From Dictyostelium firmibasis (lineage: Eukaryota > Evosea > Eumycetozoa > Dictyosteliales > Dictyosteliaceae): a DNA stretch of 64,000 nucleotides. Below the pieces are notes generated by a model. The model was not told where the DNA came from and did no database searches. It saw only the letters and a program-made list of their open reading frames with translations. The stretch spans positions 134,501 through 198,500 of the forward strand of contig CM069765.1 in assembly GCA_036169595.1 (NCBI GenBank), written 5' to 3'. Both the position numbers and the translations under genes were made by a program. Shown here piece after piece: positions 35,372 through 46,779 of this stretch (position 1 is its first letter; the number at the start of each line of letters is the position of its first letter).

Positions 35372-36397
35372 ATGTTAGTAAGTCAAAATGAAAAATCTTT
35401 AGGATGGAATGAATCGATGGAATTATTATTTGGATTTGCAGGTGGTCATTTACATACAAGAATGTTTCAAACAATGATGAGATTTTCAATTTGTGATCTA
35501 TTAGAGGATGGACCAAAACATTATTCAGAGATTTCAAAGATCATTGGATTCAAAGATGACTCTTCATGTTACAGATTACTTAGATACTTTGTACCACATA
35601 GACTATTTAATGAAAGTTTTACAGAAGTTGGGGTATTTTCAAAAACACCATCAAGTACACAATTCTCAAAGAATGGTGCTTTAAAGAATCTTGGTTTCTA
35701 TTATTCACAAGACCATCATTATAGAATGTTAGAATCTATACCATTGACCGTTGAAATGGGTAAAACCAATGGACCGTCATCAGTTGGTTTATCAAACTTT
35801 TGGGAATTCTTTGAAAAGAGTAGCCAATATAAAGAATTATTTAATCAAGCAATGAAAGATTACTCTTCTTTAATCATCGATAAAACAATATCAAAAGTTG
35901 ATTTATCACCATTTGAAACTGTTGTAGATGTTGGTGGTAGTCATGGTTTGGTTATTGGTTCATTGTTAGAATTACATCCAAATGTAAATGGTATTAATTT
36001 CGACCTAGAGAGTACATTAAATGCTTCCAATGAAAAGTATCAACATCCAAGATTATCACATATTGCTGGTGATTTCTTTAAATCTGTACCTGAAGCTGAT
36101 TGTTACTTAATGAAATATATTCTCCATGATTGGTCTGATGAAAAATGTTGTGAAATCTTAAAAACAATCTCAAAGTCAATGAAGCCAAATGGAAAAATCA
36201 TTATTATTGATTTGATTCTAGATCCTTCAAACTATACAAAAGAAGCTGTTTTTAAAGACATTTTAATGATGCATTTCTTTGATGCAAAAGAAAGAAGTTT
36301 AATTGATTGGCAACAGTTATTTGAAAAGTGTGACTTTGTAATCGATTCTATTAATTCTTCAGTAACACCTCCATTAATCATTGTCTCAAAAAAATAA
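35372..36397 (+). CDS. SAM-dependent O-methyltransferase (tandem copy 1)
   Basis: 341 residues, single exon. It has the plant/fungal COMT-type layout: an N-terminal winged-helix dimerisation part (LLFGFAGGHLHTRMFQTMMR, FSICDLLEDGPKHYSEISKI), then the SAM fold with motif I VVDVGGSHGLVIGSL, a GDFFKSVPEADCYLMKYILH stretch with the HDW catalytic His context (LHDWSDEKCCEILKTI) and motif IDLILDP. It methylates hydroxyl groups on small molecules, probably polyketide or phenolic products, in the cytosol. About 60 percent of residues are shared with the next gene by eye, marking a tandem duplication. Confidence 0.9.
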   Translation: MLVSQNEKSLGWNESMELLFGFAGGHLHTRMFQTMMRFSICDLLEDGPKHYSEISKIIGFKDDSSCYRLLRYFVPHRLFNESFTEVGVFSKTPSSTQFSKNGALKNLGFYYSQDHHYRMLESIPLTVEMGKTNGPSSVGLSNFWEFFEKSSQYKELFNQAMKDYSSLIIDKTISKVDLSPFETVVDVGGSHGLVIGSLLELHPNVNGINFDLESTLNASNEKYQHPRLSHIAGDFFKSVPEADCYLMKYILHDWSDEKCCEILKTISKSMKPNGKIIIIDLILDPSNYTKEAVFKDILMMHFFDAKERSLIDWQQLFEKCDFVIDSINSSVTPPLIIVSKK

Positions 36398-36417
36398 ATT
36401 TTATTATTTTTAAAATA

Positions 36418-36650
<233 letters not shown>

Positions 36651-37001
36651 ATATTATTTACATGAAAATTAGATTAAGTGTCCGAATTGTCTATTTCAAG
36701 AAGAAAAAAATATTTTTATTACAAATTGATATTTAATATAACCAAAAATGGTAAGAGTATCAGTATTATTGAAATTGGGTGAAAAAAGTGTGGGTAAAAA
36801 ATATATTAGTTAAAGAATACAATAATAAAAATTAATTTTAATTTAGAAATAAAAAATATTGAATAAATAGGTGTGTTGAAATAAAAAATACAAAAACTGT
36901 TAATTTTATTTTTTATTTTTTTTGTTTTTTTTTCCAACACAATTTTTTAGTTATATTTTTACAGTAATATTAAGAAAGTAAGATATCAGAGGAATAAAGA
37001 A

Positions 37002-38006
37002 ATGATGGAGTATTCAGAGTCAATGGAGTTACTTGAAAAGTTTGCGAGTGGATTTGTTTTATCGAGAATGTTTCAAACTGTAATGAGACATTCAATTTGT
37101 GATTTATTAGAGGAAGGACCAAAACATTATTCAGACATTTCAAAGGAAATTGGATTCAAAGATGAATGGTTTTGTTATAGATTAATGAGATACTTTGTCC
37201 CTCATAAACTATTTAATGAAAGTATTTCAGAAGTTGGAGTATTTTCAAAAACTCCGTATAGTACAGAGTTTTCATTGAATGGTTCACTAAAAAAACTTGG
37301 TAAATTTCATTCCAATGATTTTCATTATAGATTGACAGAATCATTACCAACTAGTTTTCTAAATGGAAGAAGTGAAGGTCCATCATCACTTGGTTTATCA
37401 AATTATTGGGAATACTTTGAAAAGAATGGATCACATAAAAATATTTTCAATGATGGGATGATAGGTTGTACTACACATATTTCAAAACATTTAAATGGAA
37501 GAATAGATTTATCATCATTTGAAACTGTTGTTGATGTTGGTGGAAGTCATGGTTTTTTTATCGGTTCATTATTAGATTCACATCCAAATGTAAAAGGAAT
37601 TAATTTTGATATGGAATGTGTAATTAATTCTTCAAATGAAAAGTTTCAACATCCAAGATTATTACATGTTGCTGGTGATTTCTTTAAATATGTACCAGAA
37701 GCTGATTGTTACTTAATGAAAAATATTCTTCATGATTGGTCTGATGAAAAATGTTATGAAATCTTAAAAACAATCTCAAAATCAATGAAACCAAATTCAA
37801 AAATCATTATTTTAGATATTATTTTAAATCCTATAAAATATTATAAAAATGATTTATATATGGATATAATTATGATGCAATTAGTGGATGCAAAAGAAAG
37901 AAGTTTAATTGAATGGGTTGAATTATTCCAATCTTGTGGTTTTAAAATAGAAAAATTTGAAAGTGGTGAAATACCTCCAACGATTTTAATTATTTCAAAA
38001 CAATAA
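37002..38006 (+). CDS. SAM-dependent O-methyltransferase (tandem copy 2)
   Basis: 334 residues starting MMEYSESMELLEKFASGFVL; the second Met could also serve. Same domain order as its neighbour: dimerisation helices (SRMFQTVMRHSICDLLEEGP), motif I VVDVGGSHGFFIGSLL, GDFFKYVPEADCYLMKNILH, HDWSDEKCYEILKTISKS and the C-terminal LFQSCGFKIEKFESG. Lacks the extra 8-residue N-terminus of copy 1. Same strand with its own promoter spacer, so the two are likely separate transcripts with diverged substrates. Confidence 0.9.
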   Translation: MMEYSESMELLEKFASGFVLSRMFQTVMRHSICDLLEEGPKHYSDISKEIGFKDEWFCYRLMRYFVPHKLFNESISEVGVFSKTPYSTEFSLNGSLKKLGKFHSNDFHYRLTESLPTSFLNGRSEGPSSLGLSNYWEYFEKNGSHKNIFNDGMIGCTTHISKHLNGRIDLSSFETVVDVGGSHGFFIGSLLDSHPNVKGINFDMECVINSSNEKFQHPRLLHVAGDFFKYVPEADCYLMKNILHDWSDEKCYEILKTISKSMKPNSKIIILDIILNPIKYYKNDLYMDIIMMQLVDAKERSLIEWVELFQSCGFKIEKFESGEIPPTILIISKQ

Positions 38007-38197
38007 CAAAAGTCAAAAGAAAAAAACAAAAAAAAAATTCTTTTAATTATTAAATTATAAATATTTATATTTTTAAAATTGAAAAAAATAATAAAAAAGA
38101 TAAAAATGTTTTGTTTCATATTTATTTTAAATTTTATATTATAGTTTTGGCTGTTTCCGATAAGAAATATTTATTGAGAACTTTTTCTATTACTAAC

Positions 38198-38232
38198 CTC
38201 ACCCTATTGGATGGGTTTGAATCTTGTTTTAT
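38198..38232 (-). repeat. Old tail fragment of the SINE-like repeat
   Basis: CTCACCCTATTGGATGGGTTTGAATCTTG matches, with several changes, the CTCATCCAATTGGATGTGTTCGAATCTAG tail block of the repeats at 41025-41694. It is a lone, diverged remnant; no tRNA gene is seen next to it. Confidence 0.5.
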
Positions 38233-39124
38233 TTTTTTTTCCTTTTGATAAATTAGGTTTTTTTTTTATTTAAAAATAATATTAGCTTTTTTCAATAACC
38301 TAATTAAATTTCGAATCACATTATTGAATTTTTCGGTTTTTTTATATAAACAAACTAACGTTATTCAAAGTAGAATTAGGTAAAAAAGGACTATGTTTTC
38401 AATTATTTAATTATAAAAAATGACAATTTTTCTTTTTTTTATAAAAGATTTTTTTTTGTTTTTTTTTTTTTTCCCTTATTTTTTTATGATATTTTTTTAT
38501 TTTGAACTTTAAAAACAAATAGTTAAACAGAGGAATTTTTTGAGTTTAAAGATATTACAAATTTAAATAGTAATAATAATTAGATCATAATTTTTTCTTT
38601 AATAAAGAATAAAACAAAAAAAAATCGAAAAATTAAAAACAATTTTATTAATTAATACTACATATGAATTTTTGGTTTGAATGGTCGGGTGGTTTTAAAT
38701 TCAATAATAAAATATTAACCAAAGAAAAATAATAAATTTATAACTTTCAAATAAAAAGATAGAGTTTTTTGTTTTATAAATTTTTAATTATTTATATTTA
38801 TAGTTGAATTTGTACGATTTCTATCCTCTTATACAATATCTTTTTTATCGTAGCCAAGATCACCCACAGAGTTTGGATATCTTTTCTTATAAATTCCCAA
38901 AAAGATAACCAATCCAAAGTATAAAGATATGACTAAGCCCAATACTATTGAAAATTCTTTTAGTATTGAAAAAGTATTTAAACCACTCCTAATTGAAACC
39001 AACGCTAAATAAATAGGTAAATCTAGCCAAGAAAGCATGAATAATATCTTTCAATATTGGAGTTTTCTTTCTATCTGGTTTCCACATTAGATGACTTTTT
39101 TTTTAAATTGTATTTCAACATTAG

Positions 39125-39128
39125 GACT

Positions 39129-39166
<38 letters not shown>

Positions 39167-39202
39167 GGATATTACAGTTTAAGCTGTTTCTCCTCGGGGC
39201 AT
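39125..39202 (-). mobile_element. Solo TRE5 3' end (C-module end with poly-A)
   Basis: On the minus strand, CCCCGAGGAGAAACAGCTTAAACTG continues to AATATCCAATTTA and a run of about 30 A. This equals the last ~40 nt of the TRE5-A C-module. It starts, like the other solo copies, at CCCGAGG. Confidence 0.75.
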
Positions 39203-39437
39203 ATTAGATGATTTTTTTTTTTGTTTTAAATTACATTTTAGATGAGTCATAACACCACCTCCTGTTTTGATGTATATGTAATATTAGGACACCATAATAG
39301 ACGTACTTTAGCCTTCTAAAAGATAATTAAATTACACAATTAATCCAATGATTAATTAACTATTGTTCATTTTTCTAATCAAACTGTTGATAAATGTAAT
39401 TTATTACATTGCGTTCTTGACAAGGTTACATATAAAA

Positions 39438-39521
39438 CCGGCTTTGGCGCAATGGTAGCGCGATTGACTGTAGTAATAATTAGTGATCAATCGGTTGCTA
39501 GTTCGAATCTGGCAAGCCGGA
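39438..39521 (+). tRNA. tRNA-Tyr (anticodon GTA) with intron, copy 1
   Basis: 84 nt including a 12-nt intron. Acceptor stem CCGGCTT/AAGCCGG, A discriminator, anticodon stem ATTGA/TCAAT, anticodon GTA followed by G and the intron TAATAATTAGTG after position 37, as expected for eukaryotic tRNA-Tyr. B box GGTT.. in the T arm (CTAGTTCGAATCTGG). TTTT follows. Confidence 0.95.
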
Positions 39522-39553
39522 CTTTTGAAAATTTTTCGCGATTTCTCTCCCCA

Positions 39554-39566
39554 GGCATCGAACTCC
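39554..39566 (-). promoter_or_regulatory. Possible inverted external B box
   Basis: GGAGTTCGATGCC on the minus strand, 33 bp past tRNA-Tyr copy 1, resembles a B box but in the opposite orientation to the tRNA. A weak match, listed because the spacing is the same as for the other tRNA genes. Confidence 0.3.
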
Positions 39567-40913
39567 TTTCCATAGTGGGCTCTTGTCACAAGAGCTAAAC
39601 TTAGTGGTTCCTTGGCCAAAAAAGGTTCGTTTGGGGTAACTAAAGAATTGGTTATTCTAAAGTTACACTATTTCTTCTGAGGAAAGATATTCAATATTTG
39701 GATAGACCAAAAATATTTTCTTACTAAATAGTACTTTCTTTGAAAACTAATTGGGAACTATTGAATATAAAAAAGAATGTTAATAAAAGATAGGGAAAAA
39801 AAAAAAAAAATAGAATCTTACCATTTGACCTTTCACAATAGACTGTTCACTAATAACAATGAATTTTCTATTGCAAAAACTTGCACCCAATTCACCATGG
39901 AAAAATAAATGGTTAACAGATACGATATAATAGCCCTAAAGTTAATGCTTAAATAAAAATAATAAATTTGAAATTACAGTTTGTGGAAATTCTTTTCTAA
40001 AAGTTTGAGTAAATTGCATTTTAATATTGGAACGAGTTTCGATTGATAATGATAATGAAAAAATATAATAGGTATATGTGTATATGAGAAGAGTAAAAAA
40101 AAAAATTTAAAAAGAAAAATTTAAAAAAAATTAGATTAAATTTAAAAAAAAATACAACTGAATTAAAAAAATAATTTTTTTTTTTATATAATGGCTTTCA
40201 AATACTTTAATTTATTTAAGAAATAATACATAACATAAATTATTTTTAAATGTTCTATTTTCTAAATAATAAGACTAAATATTGTGTTTTTGTTTTCTAT
40301 TTTAATAGATAAATTAGTTTAATGTTATTTTAAACTAATTAATTTTGCCCTTTAAAGGTGCACCCCCACAAAATAAAAATTAAAATAAGTTGATGGAAAA
40401 ATAAAAATTAATAAAAAAATTCAAATAAAATATTTAATTAAATATTTATATATATTATTATAATTTGTTTTTTTTTTGTTTTTTTTTTTTTTAAAGTCTT
40501 TCCAATCAAATTCTCAAGATTTCTTTTTTTTTATATTTTTTTTTTGTGTTGTAATTATTTATTTTTTATATTTTTTTGGTTTTTTAGCACTCTCATTTAT
40601 TCAAAAAAAAAAAAATTGAATTGTGAATATTATAACTATAAAAAGAGATATTTCAATAACTTCATAGGGAAACAAATATATAAATATGTATATTATATTA
40701 AGAAGTAGACACCATTTTTCAAAAAAATCGTTTTATCATTATATTTTTTTTTTTTCATAAGGTTGGTATTATAGGATCGGTATTCCTTTAAAGATATTTT
40801 GGTAGTTGAATTTTCATCAATTTAGAGTTCCAGGTCATTACTGAATTTTTCTAATTTTTTCATAATTATCCAGGCTGTATTATTTTGAGGTTTAAAATTT
40901 AGATTGATTCTTA

Positions 40914-40954
40914 TGTTTAAGCTGTTTCTCCTCGGGACCAAATTGAAGTAGATA

Positions 40955-40956
<2 letters not shown>
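40914..40956 (-). mobile_element. Solo TRE5 3' end fragment plus target repeat
   Basis: Minus strand TCCCGAGGAGAAACAGCTTAAAC (40937 down to 40915), then diverging. It is bounded on its right by AAATTGAAGTAGATACC (40940-40956), the repeat that recurs at each junction of the following array. Confidence 0.65.
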
Positions 40957-40993
<37 letters not shown>

Positions 40994-41150
40994 GGATATT
41001 ACAGTTTAAACTGTTTCTCCTCGGGATGTGTTCGAATCATGTTTTTATATATTAACTATTTTAATTTAAATTTTTTTTTCTGTGACCACGTTAAATCGTG
41101 GTATGACCAAGACTTGAACCAAGGCCATGGAGGTTGTGTTATTCAGTGTG
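40957..41150 (-). mobile_element. SINE-like repeat S1 with TRE5 tail
   Basis: Read on the minus strand: a shortened tRNA-like head (CACTGAATAACACAACCTCC, GGTTCAAGTCT B box), the CCACG..CGTGG hairpin, the A/T body, GATTCGAACACATCC, and then not the usual tail but CCGAGGAGAAACAGTTTAAAC up to AATATCCAATTT and poly(A). The last 39 nt match the TRE5-A 3' end with one change. So this copy joins a tRNA-derived head to a LINE-derived tail. Flanked by AAATTGAAGT (41151-41160) and the full 17-bp repeat at 40940-40956. Confidence 0.7.
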
Positions 41151-41343
41151 AAATTGAAGTTTTTTTTTTTTTTTTTAATAAACTCATCCAATTGGATGTG
41201 TTCGAATCTAGTTTTTATTTATTAATTATTTTAATTTAAATTTTTTTTCTGTGACCACGTTAATTCGTGGTATGACCAAGACTTGAACCAAGGCCACGGA
41301 GGCTGTGTTATTCAGTGTGAAACAACTATGCTAAGCCCCCCAC
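41151..41343 (-). mobile_element. SINE-like repeat S2
   Basis: Minus strand, complete: GGGGGGCTTAGCATAGTTG head, B box GGTTCAAGTCT, hairpin CCACG-AATTAA-CGTGG, A/T body, GATTCGAACACATCCAATTG, GATGAGTTTATT and poly(A). Bounded by AAATTGAAGT at 41151-41160 and AAATTGAAGTAGA at 41344. Confidence 0.7.
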
Positions 41344-41544
41344 AAATTGAAGTAGATTTTTTTTTTTAATAACCTCATCCAATTGGATGTGTTCGAATCT
41401 AGTTTTTATTTATTAATTATTTTAATTTAAAATTTTTTTTTTTTTTCTGTGACCACGTTAATTCGTGGTATGACCAAGACTTGAACCAAGGCCATGGAGG
41501 CTGTGTTATTCTGTGTGATACCACTATGCTAAGCCCCCCCCCAC
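41344..41544 (-). mobile_element. SINE-like repeat S3
   Basis: Minus strand, the best-preserved head: CTTAGCATAGTGGTAT (16 nt identical to the tRNA-Thr gene 370 bp away), A box TAGCATAGTGG at 41531-41521, B box GGTTCAAGTCT at 41487-41477 (33-bp gap), hairpin at 41453-41468, then the body, GATTCGAACACATCC, GGATGAGGTTATT and poly(A). Bounded by AAATTGAAGTAGA (41344) and AAATTGAAGTA (41545-41555). Confidence 0.75.
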
Positions 41545-41711
41545 AAATTGAAGTATTTTTTTTTTTTTAATAACCTCATCCAATTGGATGTGTTCGAATC
41601 TAGTTTTTATTTATTAATTATTTTAATTTAAATATTTTTTTTTCTGTGACCACGTTAATTCGTGGTATGACCAAGACTTGAACCAAGGCCATGGAAATTG
41701 AAGTAGATACC
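41545..41711 (-). mobile_element. SINE-like repeat S4, tRNA-proximal
   Basis: Minus strand; the head is cut at CCATGGCCTTGG, so the A box is missing, while the B box, hairpin, body, tail block and poly(A) are kept. Its inner edge (41694/41695) is 45 bp upstream of tRNA-Tyr copy 2 and is followed by the full target AAATTGAAGTAGATACC (41695-41711). Confidence 0.7.
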
Positions 41712-41739
41712 TGCATTTTTTTTTATAAAATATAGAAAT

Positions 41740-41823
41740 CCGGCTTTGGCGCAATGGTAGCGCGATTGACTGTAGTAATGAATAGTGATCAATCGGTTGC
41801 TAGTTCGAATCTGGCAAGCCGGA
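41740..41823 (+). tRNA. tRNA-Tyr (anticodon GTA) with intron, copy 2
   Basis: Same as the copy at 39438 except for two bases in the 12-nt intron (TAATGAATAGTG). Acceptor CCGGCTT/AAGCCGG, discriminator A, then a run of T as terminator. The mature tRNA is identical. Confidence 0.95.
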
Positions 41824-41898
41824 CTTTTTTTTAAAAAACCTATTAGTAAGTAATTTTACTATTTTTTCTAGTTAATTAACCTTAAAATTTCATAATAT

Positions 41899-41970
41899 GG
41901 CTCCTTAGCATAGTGGTATTGCGCTTCCCTAGTAAGGAAGAGGTCATGAGTTCGATCCTCATAGGAGCCT
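41899..41970 (+). tRNA. tRNA-Thr (anticodon AGT), copy 1
   Basis: 72 nt without intron. Acceptor GGCTCCT/AGGAGCC with T discriminator, D arm TAGCATAGTGGTATTGC, anticodon arm CTTCC-CTAGTAA-GGAAG (AGT), T arm with GAGTTCGATCCTC. TTTT terminator directly after. Its 5' half is the nearest match to the head of the SINE-like repeats. Confidence 0.95.
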
Positions 41971-41997
41971 TTTATCCTATAAAAATTACAAGTCACG

Positions 41998-42008
41998 GGT
42001 TCGACTCT
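41998..42008 (+). promoter_or_regulatory. External B box of tRNA-Thr copy 1
   Basis: GGTTCGACTCT, inside CACGGGTTCGACTCTTTTC, 27 bp past the tRNA end. No tRNA surrounds it. Confidence 0.55.
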
Positions 42009-42019
42009 TTTCAGCCACA

Positions 42020-42265
42020 AAAGCAAATTCAAGGATAGGAATGATGAATTGAAGCTGCAAATGGAAGAATACAGAATGACCATGGTGGCTTTGAAAATGA
42101 AACATGATAATATGGATTCGTAATATGAATTGAAGATAAAAATCTTAAAATGAAGTAAATAAGTTGGAGTTCATAATAGCTAATAAAGCCGCCAACACCA
42201 AAGAGAAGAAGCTTCAAGAGTTAGAAAAACAATTTGGTGAATTGAGAATCGAAAATTTTTTTTTG
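42020..42265 (+). pseudogene. Coiled-coil gene remnant
   Basis: A stretch with coding-like bias reads RNDELKLQMEEYRMTMVALK then MKHDNMDS and a stop. After several more stops a piece in another frame reads KEKKLQELEKQFGELRIE. Both are heptad-like coiled coil. It looks like a decayed copy of a coiled-coil gene, deposited next to the tRNA cluster; I cannot name the parent. Confidence 0.4.
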
Positions 42266-42398
42266 AGAATTTTTTTATTTTTTTAAGGTCGGATAAAGAT
42301 CAACAACCATTAAAGAAAAAAAATATATTTTTTATTATTATACATTTAAATAAATGTGTGAGAAGCACTTTCATCACGATTGAGTAGTTTATATTTGT

Positions 42399-45100
<2,702 letters not shown>

Positions 45101-45129
45101 TTATATATTTGTGTTGGTTATAATTTTAG

Positions 45130-45473
45130 TATTACCATTTGTTATTGTTTTTGTTATTATTATTATTATTTTTTTTTTTTTTAGAGCTTCAATGTTGTTT
45201 CTATTATGGAATTGGACTTGTTGGACTTTGCCAAGAATTGTTGAATTTGATTTTTAAAAGATTTATGTTGTTGTTGTTGTTGAGGTTTTCGTTTTGTTCG
45301 ATTTTTTTCGTTACCTTGAATTTTTCTAATTTGATTAAGTTTGAGATTTCCTTTTCGATAAATATAGGGGGTTTTTTTTTTTTAATATTATTGGGATTAG
45401 AATTTCTAATCACCATGTTTTTTTTTTTTGTTGTTGTTTTTTTGGAAATCGAGCTTTTTTCCAGTTGATTATG

Positions 45474-45477
<4 letters not shown>
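45130..45477 (-). mobile_element. 5' end of a TRE-type element (ORF1 start), truncated
   Basis: Minus strand: leader CCTCATAATCAACTGG then ATGGTGATTAGAAATTCTAA (MVIRNSNPNNIKKKKP) and about 70 codons of Lys/Asn-rich ORF1-like text ending in SPTSPIP. The leader and first codons recur at 57363-57450. It abuts the poly(A) of the following fragment, so it may be the start of a second, head-to-tail element. Confidence 0.5.
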
Positions 45478-45516
<39 letters not shown>

Positions 45517-46717
45517 TTAATGATTATTGTTTGACCTTAGTCTTTAACAATAATAAAGTTTATTATTTTTATTAGTTAATTTAATTAATGTTCATTGTAT
45601 GATGCTTTTACATTTATATGAAAAAGTCAACAATCACATTATTAGGGAGAGATTTTCTTAATATACAGTATTTTTTTGAAATCCTGTTTTTGATTATTTT
45701 TATATTATTATTATAAGAGTTGATATCATTGAATCTTTCTGGTTCTTTGGCCATCGATAATTTATATTCTTTTAATAATTTGATGTATTCCATAGAAGCT
45801 AGTTGGTGCCATTTGTTTGTTAGCATTTCAAAATCCAGATTGGTATCTTGTAGCTCTTTGTTACCATACAATTGATTACAAATCCATATCCATATGTGAT
45901 GCATGATTAATGCTATTACATTATTGTATGCATATGATCTGTTTAAGTCATAATTAATGGCTTTATAACACCATGTGAAGTAAGGCTTGTGGAAGGCTTC
46001 TATTCCGTAGTCAGGATTGATTTGGTTATCGGTTGGAGTATTGTTATTGAATTTTGGAAATATTTTGATACTTGGTTTTCCATTTACAATCGCTCTATCC
46101 ACCGTCCAGTTTGAAAGTCTACCTGTTGTCACAAAGACGAAATTTTTTAGTTTGTTAATATTTATGAAGTTTTTTGTTTTTGTGCAGCTAAAGAATAGGT
46201 GACCGTATGGATCAATAGACATGTTAGTATTACACATTGGGCATGGTTTTTCGTGGAGATAGTTTAGAGGGAGGCATCTCGAATGAAATCTAAACATTGT
46301 GTTTTTAGTTTTTGGATCTTTGATATTTAGTATGTTGGTGAAAAGGAAGTTATAGTTATACCCTCTCATAGAAAGATTATCTTGGAGAAAGGTTTTAGGT
46401 ATTCTTTCCTCTTTGGAGTCAATTTCTTTATACCATTCAGATAGAGATAAGGGAAGACCCGATTGATTTTTTATTGAAATGGCGAATCGGAAAATTCCTC
46501 TTTTAGTTCTACATTTGTTCCAATCATCTATATTACTCTTTAGAAATTGTGAGGTAATTCTATTTGATGTTAATTGAAAGTTCCAGCTTTTATGAGTGGC
46601 TGATGACAATGAATTGTTTTCTTGTGCGTGGATGAATTCGTTAATTATCCACAGATTATGAGGTGTGTTATTTATTACCACCAGAATTGGTAGGTTGATG
46701 TGGTGTCTGACTTTTTA
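45478..46717 (-). mobile_element. TRE-type LINE, 3' part of ORF2 with poly-A
   Basis: An uninterrupted minus-strand frame (46714 down to 45614, about 366 codons, no proper start) ending in the C-terminal region of a TRE ORF2: the zinc finger CPMCNTNMSIDPYGHLFFSC corresponds to CVFCNQEETAEHIFFKC of TRE5-A ORF2, with similar downstream helices (IALIMHHIWIWICNQLYGNK). The stop is followed by 3' UTR and about 32 A. The 5' part including RT is missing. It lies on the same strand as tRNA-Thr and just downstream of it, the position used by TRE3-type elements; family is inferred from that, not from sequence. Confidence 0.65.
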
Positions 46718-46779
46718 TTCTTTTTGGCCTTCTGTTTTTCTGATATGGTTGAATATTTTTGATAAGGCCGAGACGGGTA

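Larger units (their letters stand above)
38829..40019 (-). pseudogene. Gene split by a tRNA and TRE debris, or gene remnants
   Basis: Two coding-like blocks share the minus strand. The upstream block has two small exons (40019-39978, 39935-39822) with good splice sites, reading MQFTQTFRKEFPQT then GYYIVSVNHLFFHGELGASF and on to a donor. The downstream block (39048-38829) reads LSWLDLPIYLALVSIRSGLN and a membrane helix (IVLGLVISLYFGLVIFLGIY), then a polar tail and a stop. Between them are 780 bp holding a tRNA-Tyr on the other strand and a TRE5 3' end. I cannot connect them by a credible intron. They may be the two ends of one gene interrupted by insertions. The family is not recognised. Confidence 0.35.

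Noticed and set aside
39404-39619. Minus-strand frame of 71 codons over tRNA-Tyr
   Set aside because: Its second half is the antisense of the tRNA (ending SRYHCAKAG), as is the 41868-42083 frame over tRNA-Thr; not proteins.
39560-39625. Possible extra tRNA (tRNA-Val-like) beside tRNA-Tyr
   Set aside because: CTCTTGTCACAAGAG forms a stem-loop, but no acceptor stem, proper U33 or T arm can be assembled on either strand.
41025-41711. Functional tRNA genes inside the SINE-like repeats
   Set aside because: The heads have A and B boxes but no pairing acceptor stem or sound anticodon arm.
41025-41711. CRISPR-like array
   Set aside because: Units of 170-200 bp with poly(A) tails and tRNA boxes in a eukaryotic genome; no short repeat and unique spacer pattern.
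45139-45468. Plus-strand 109-codon Leu/Phe-rich frame
   Set aside because: It is antisense to the Lys/Asn-rich ORF1-like text of the TRE fragment.
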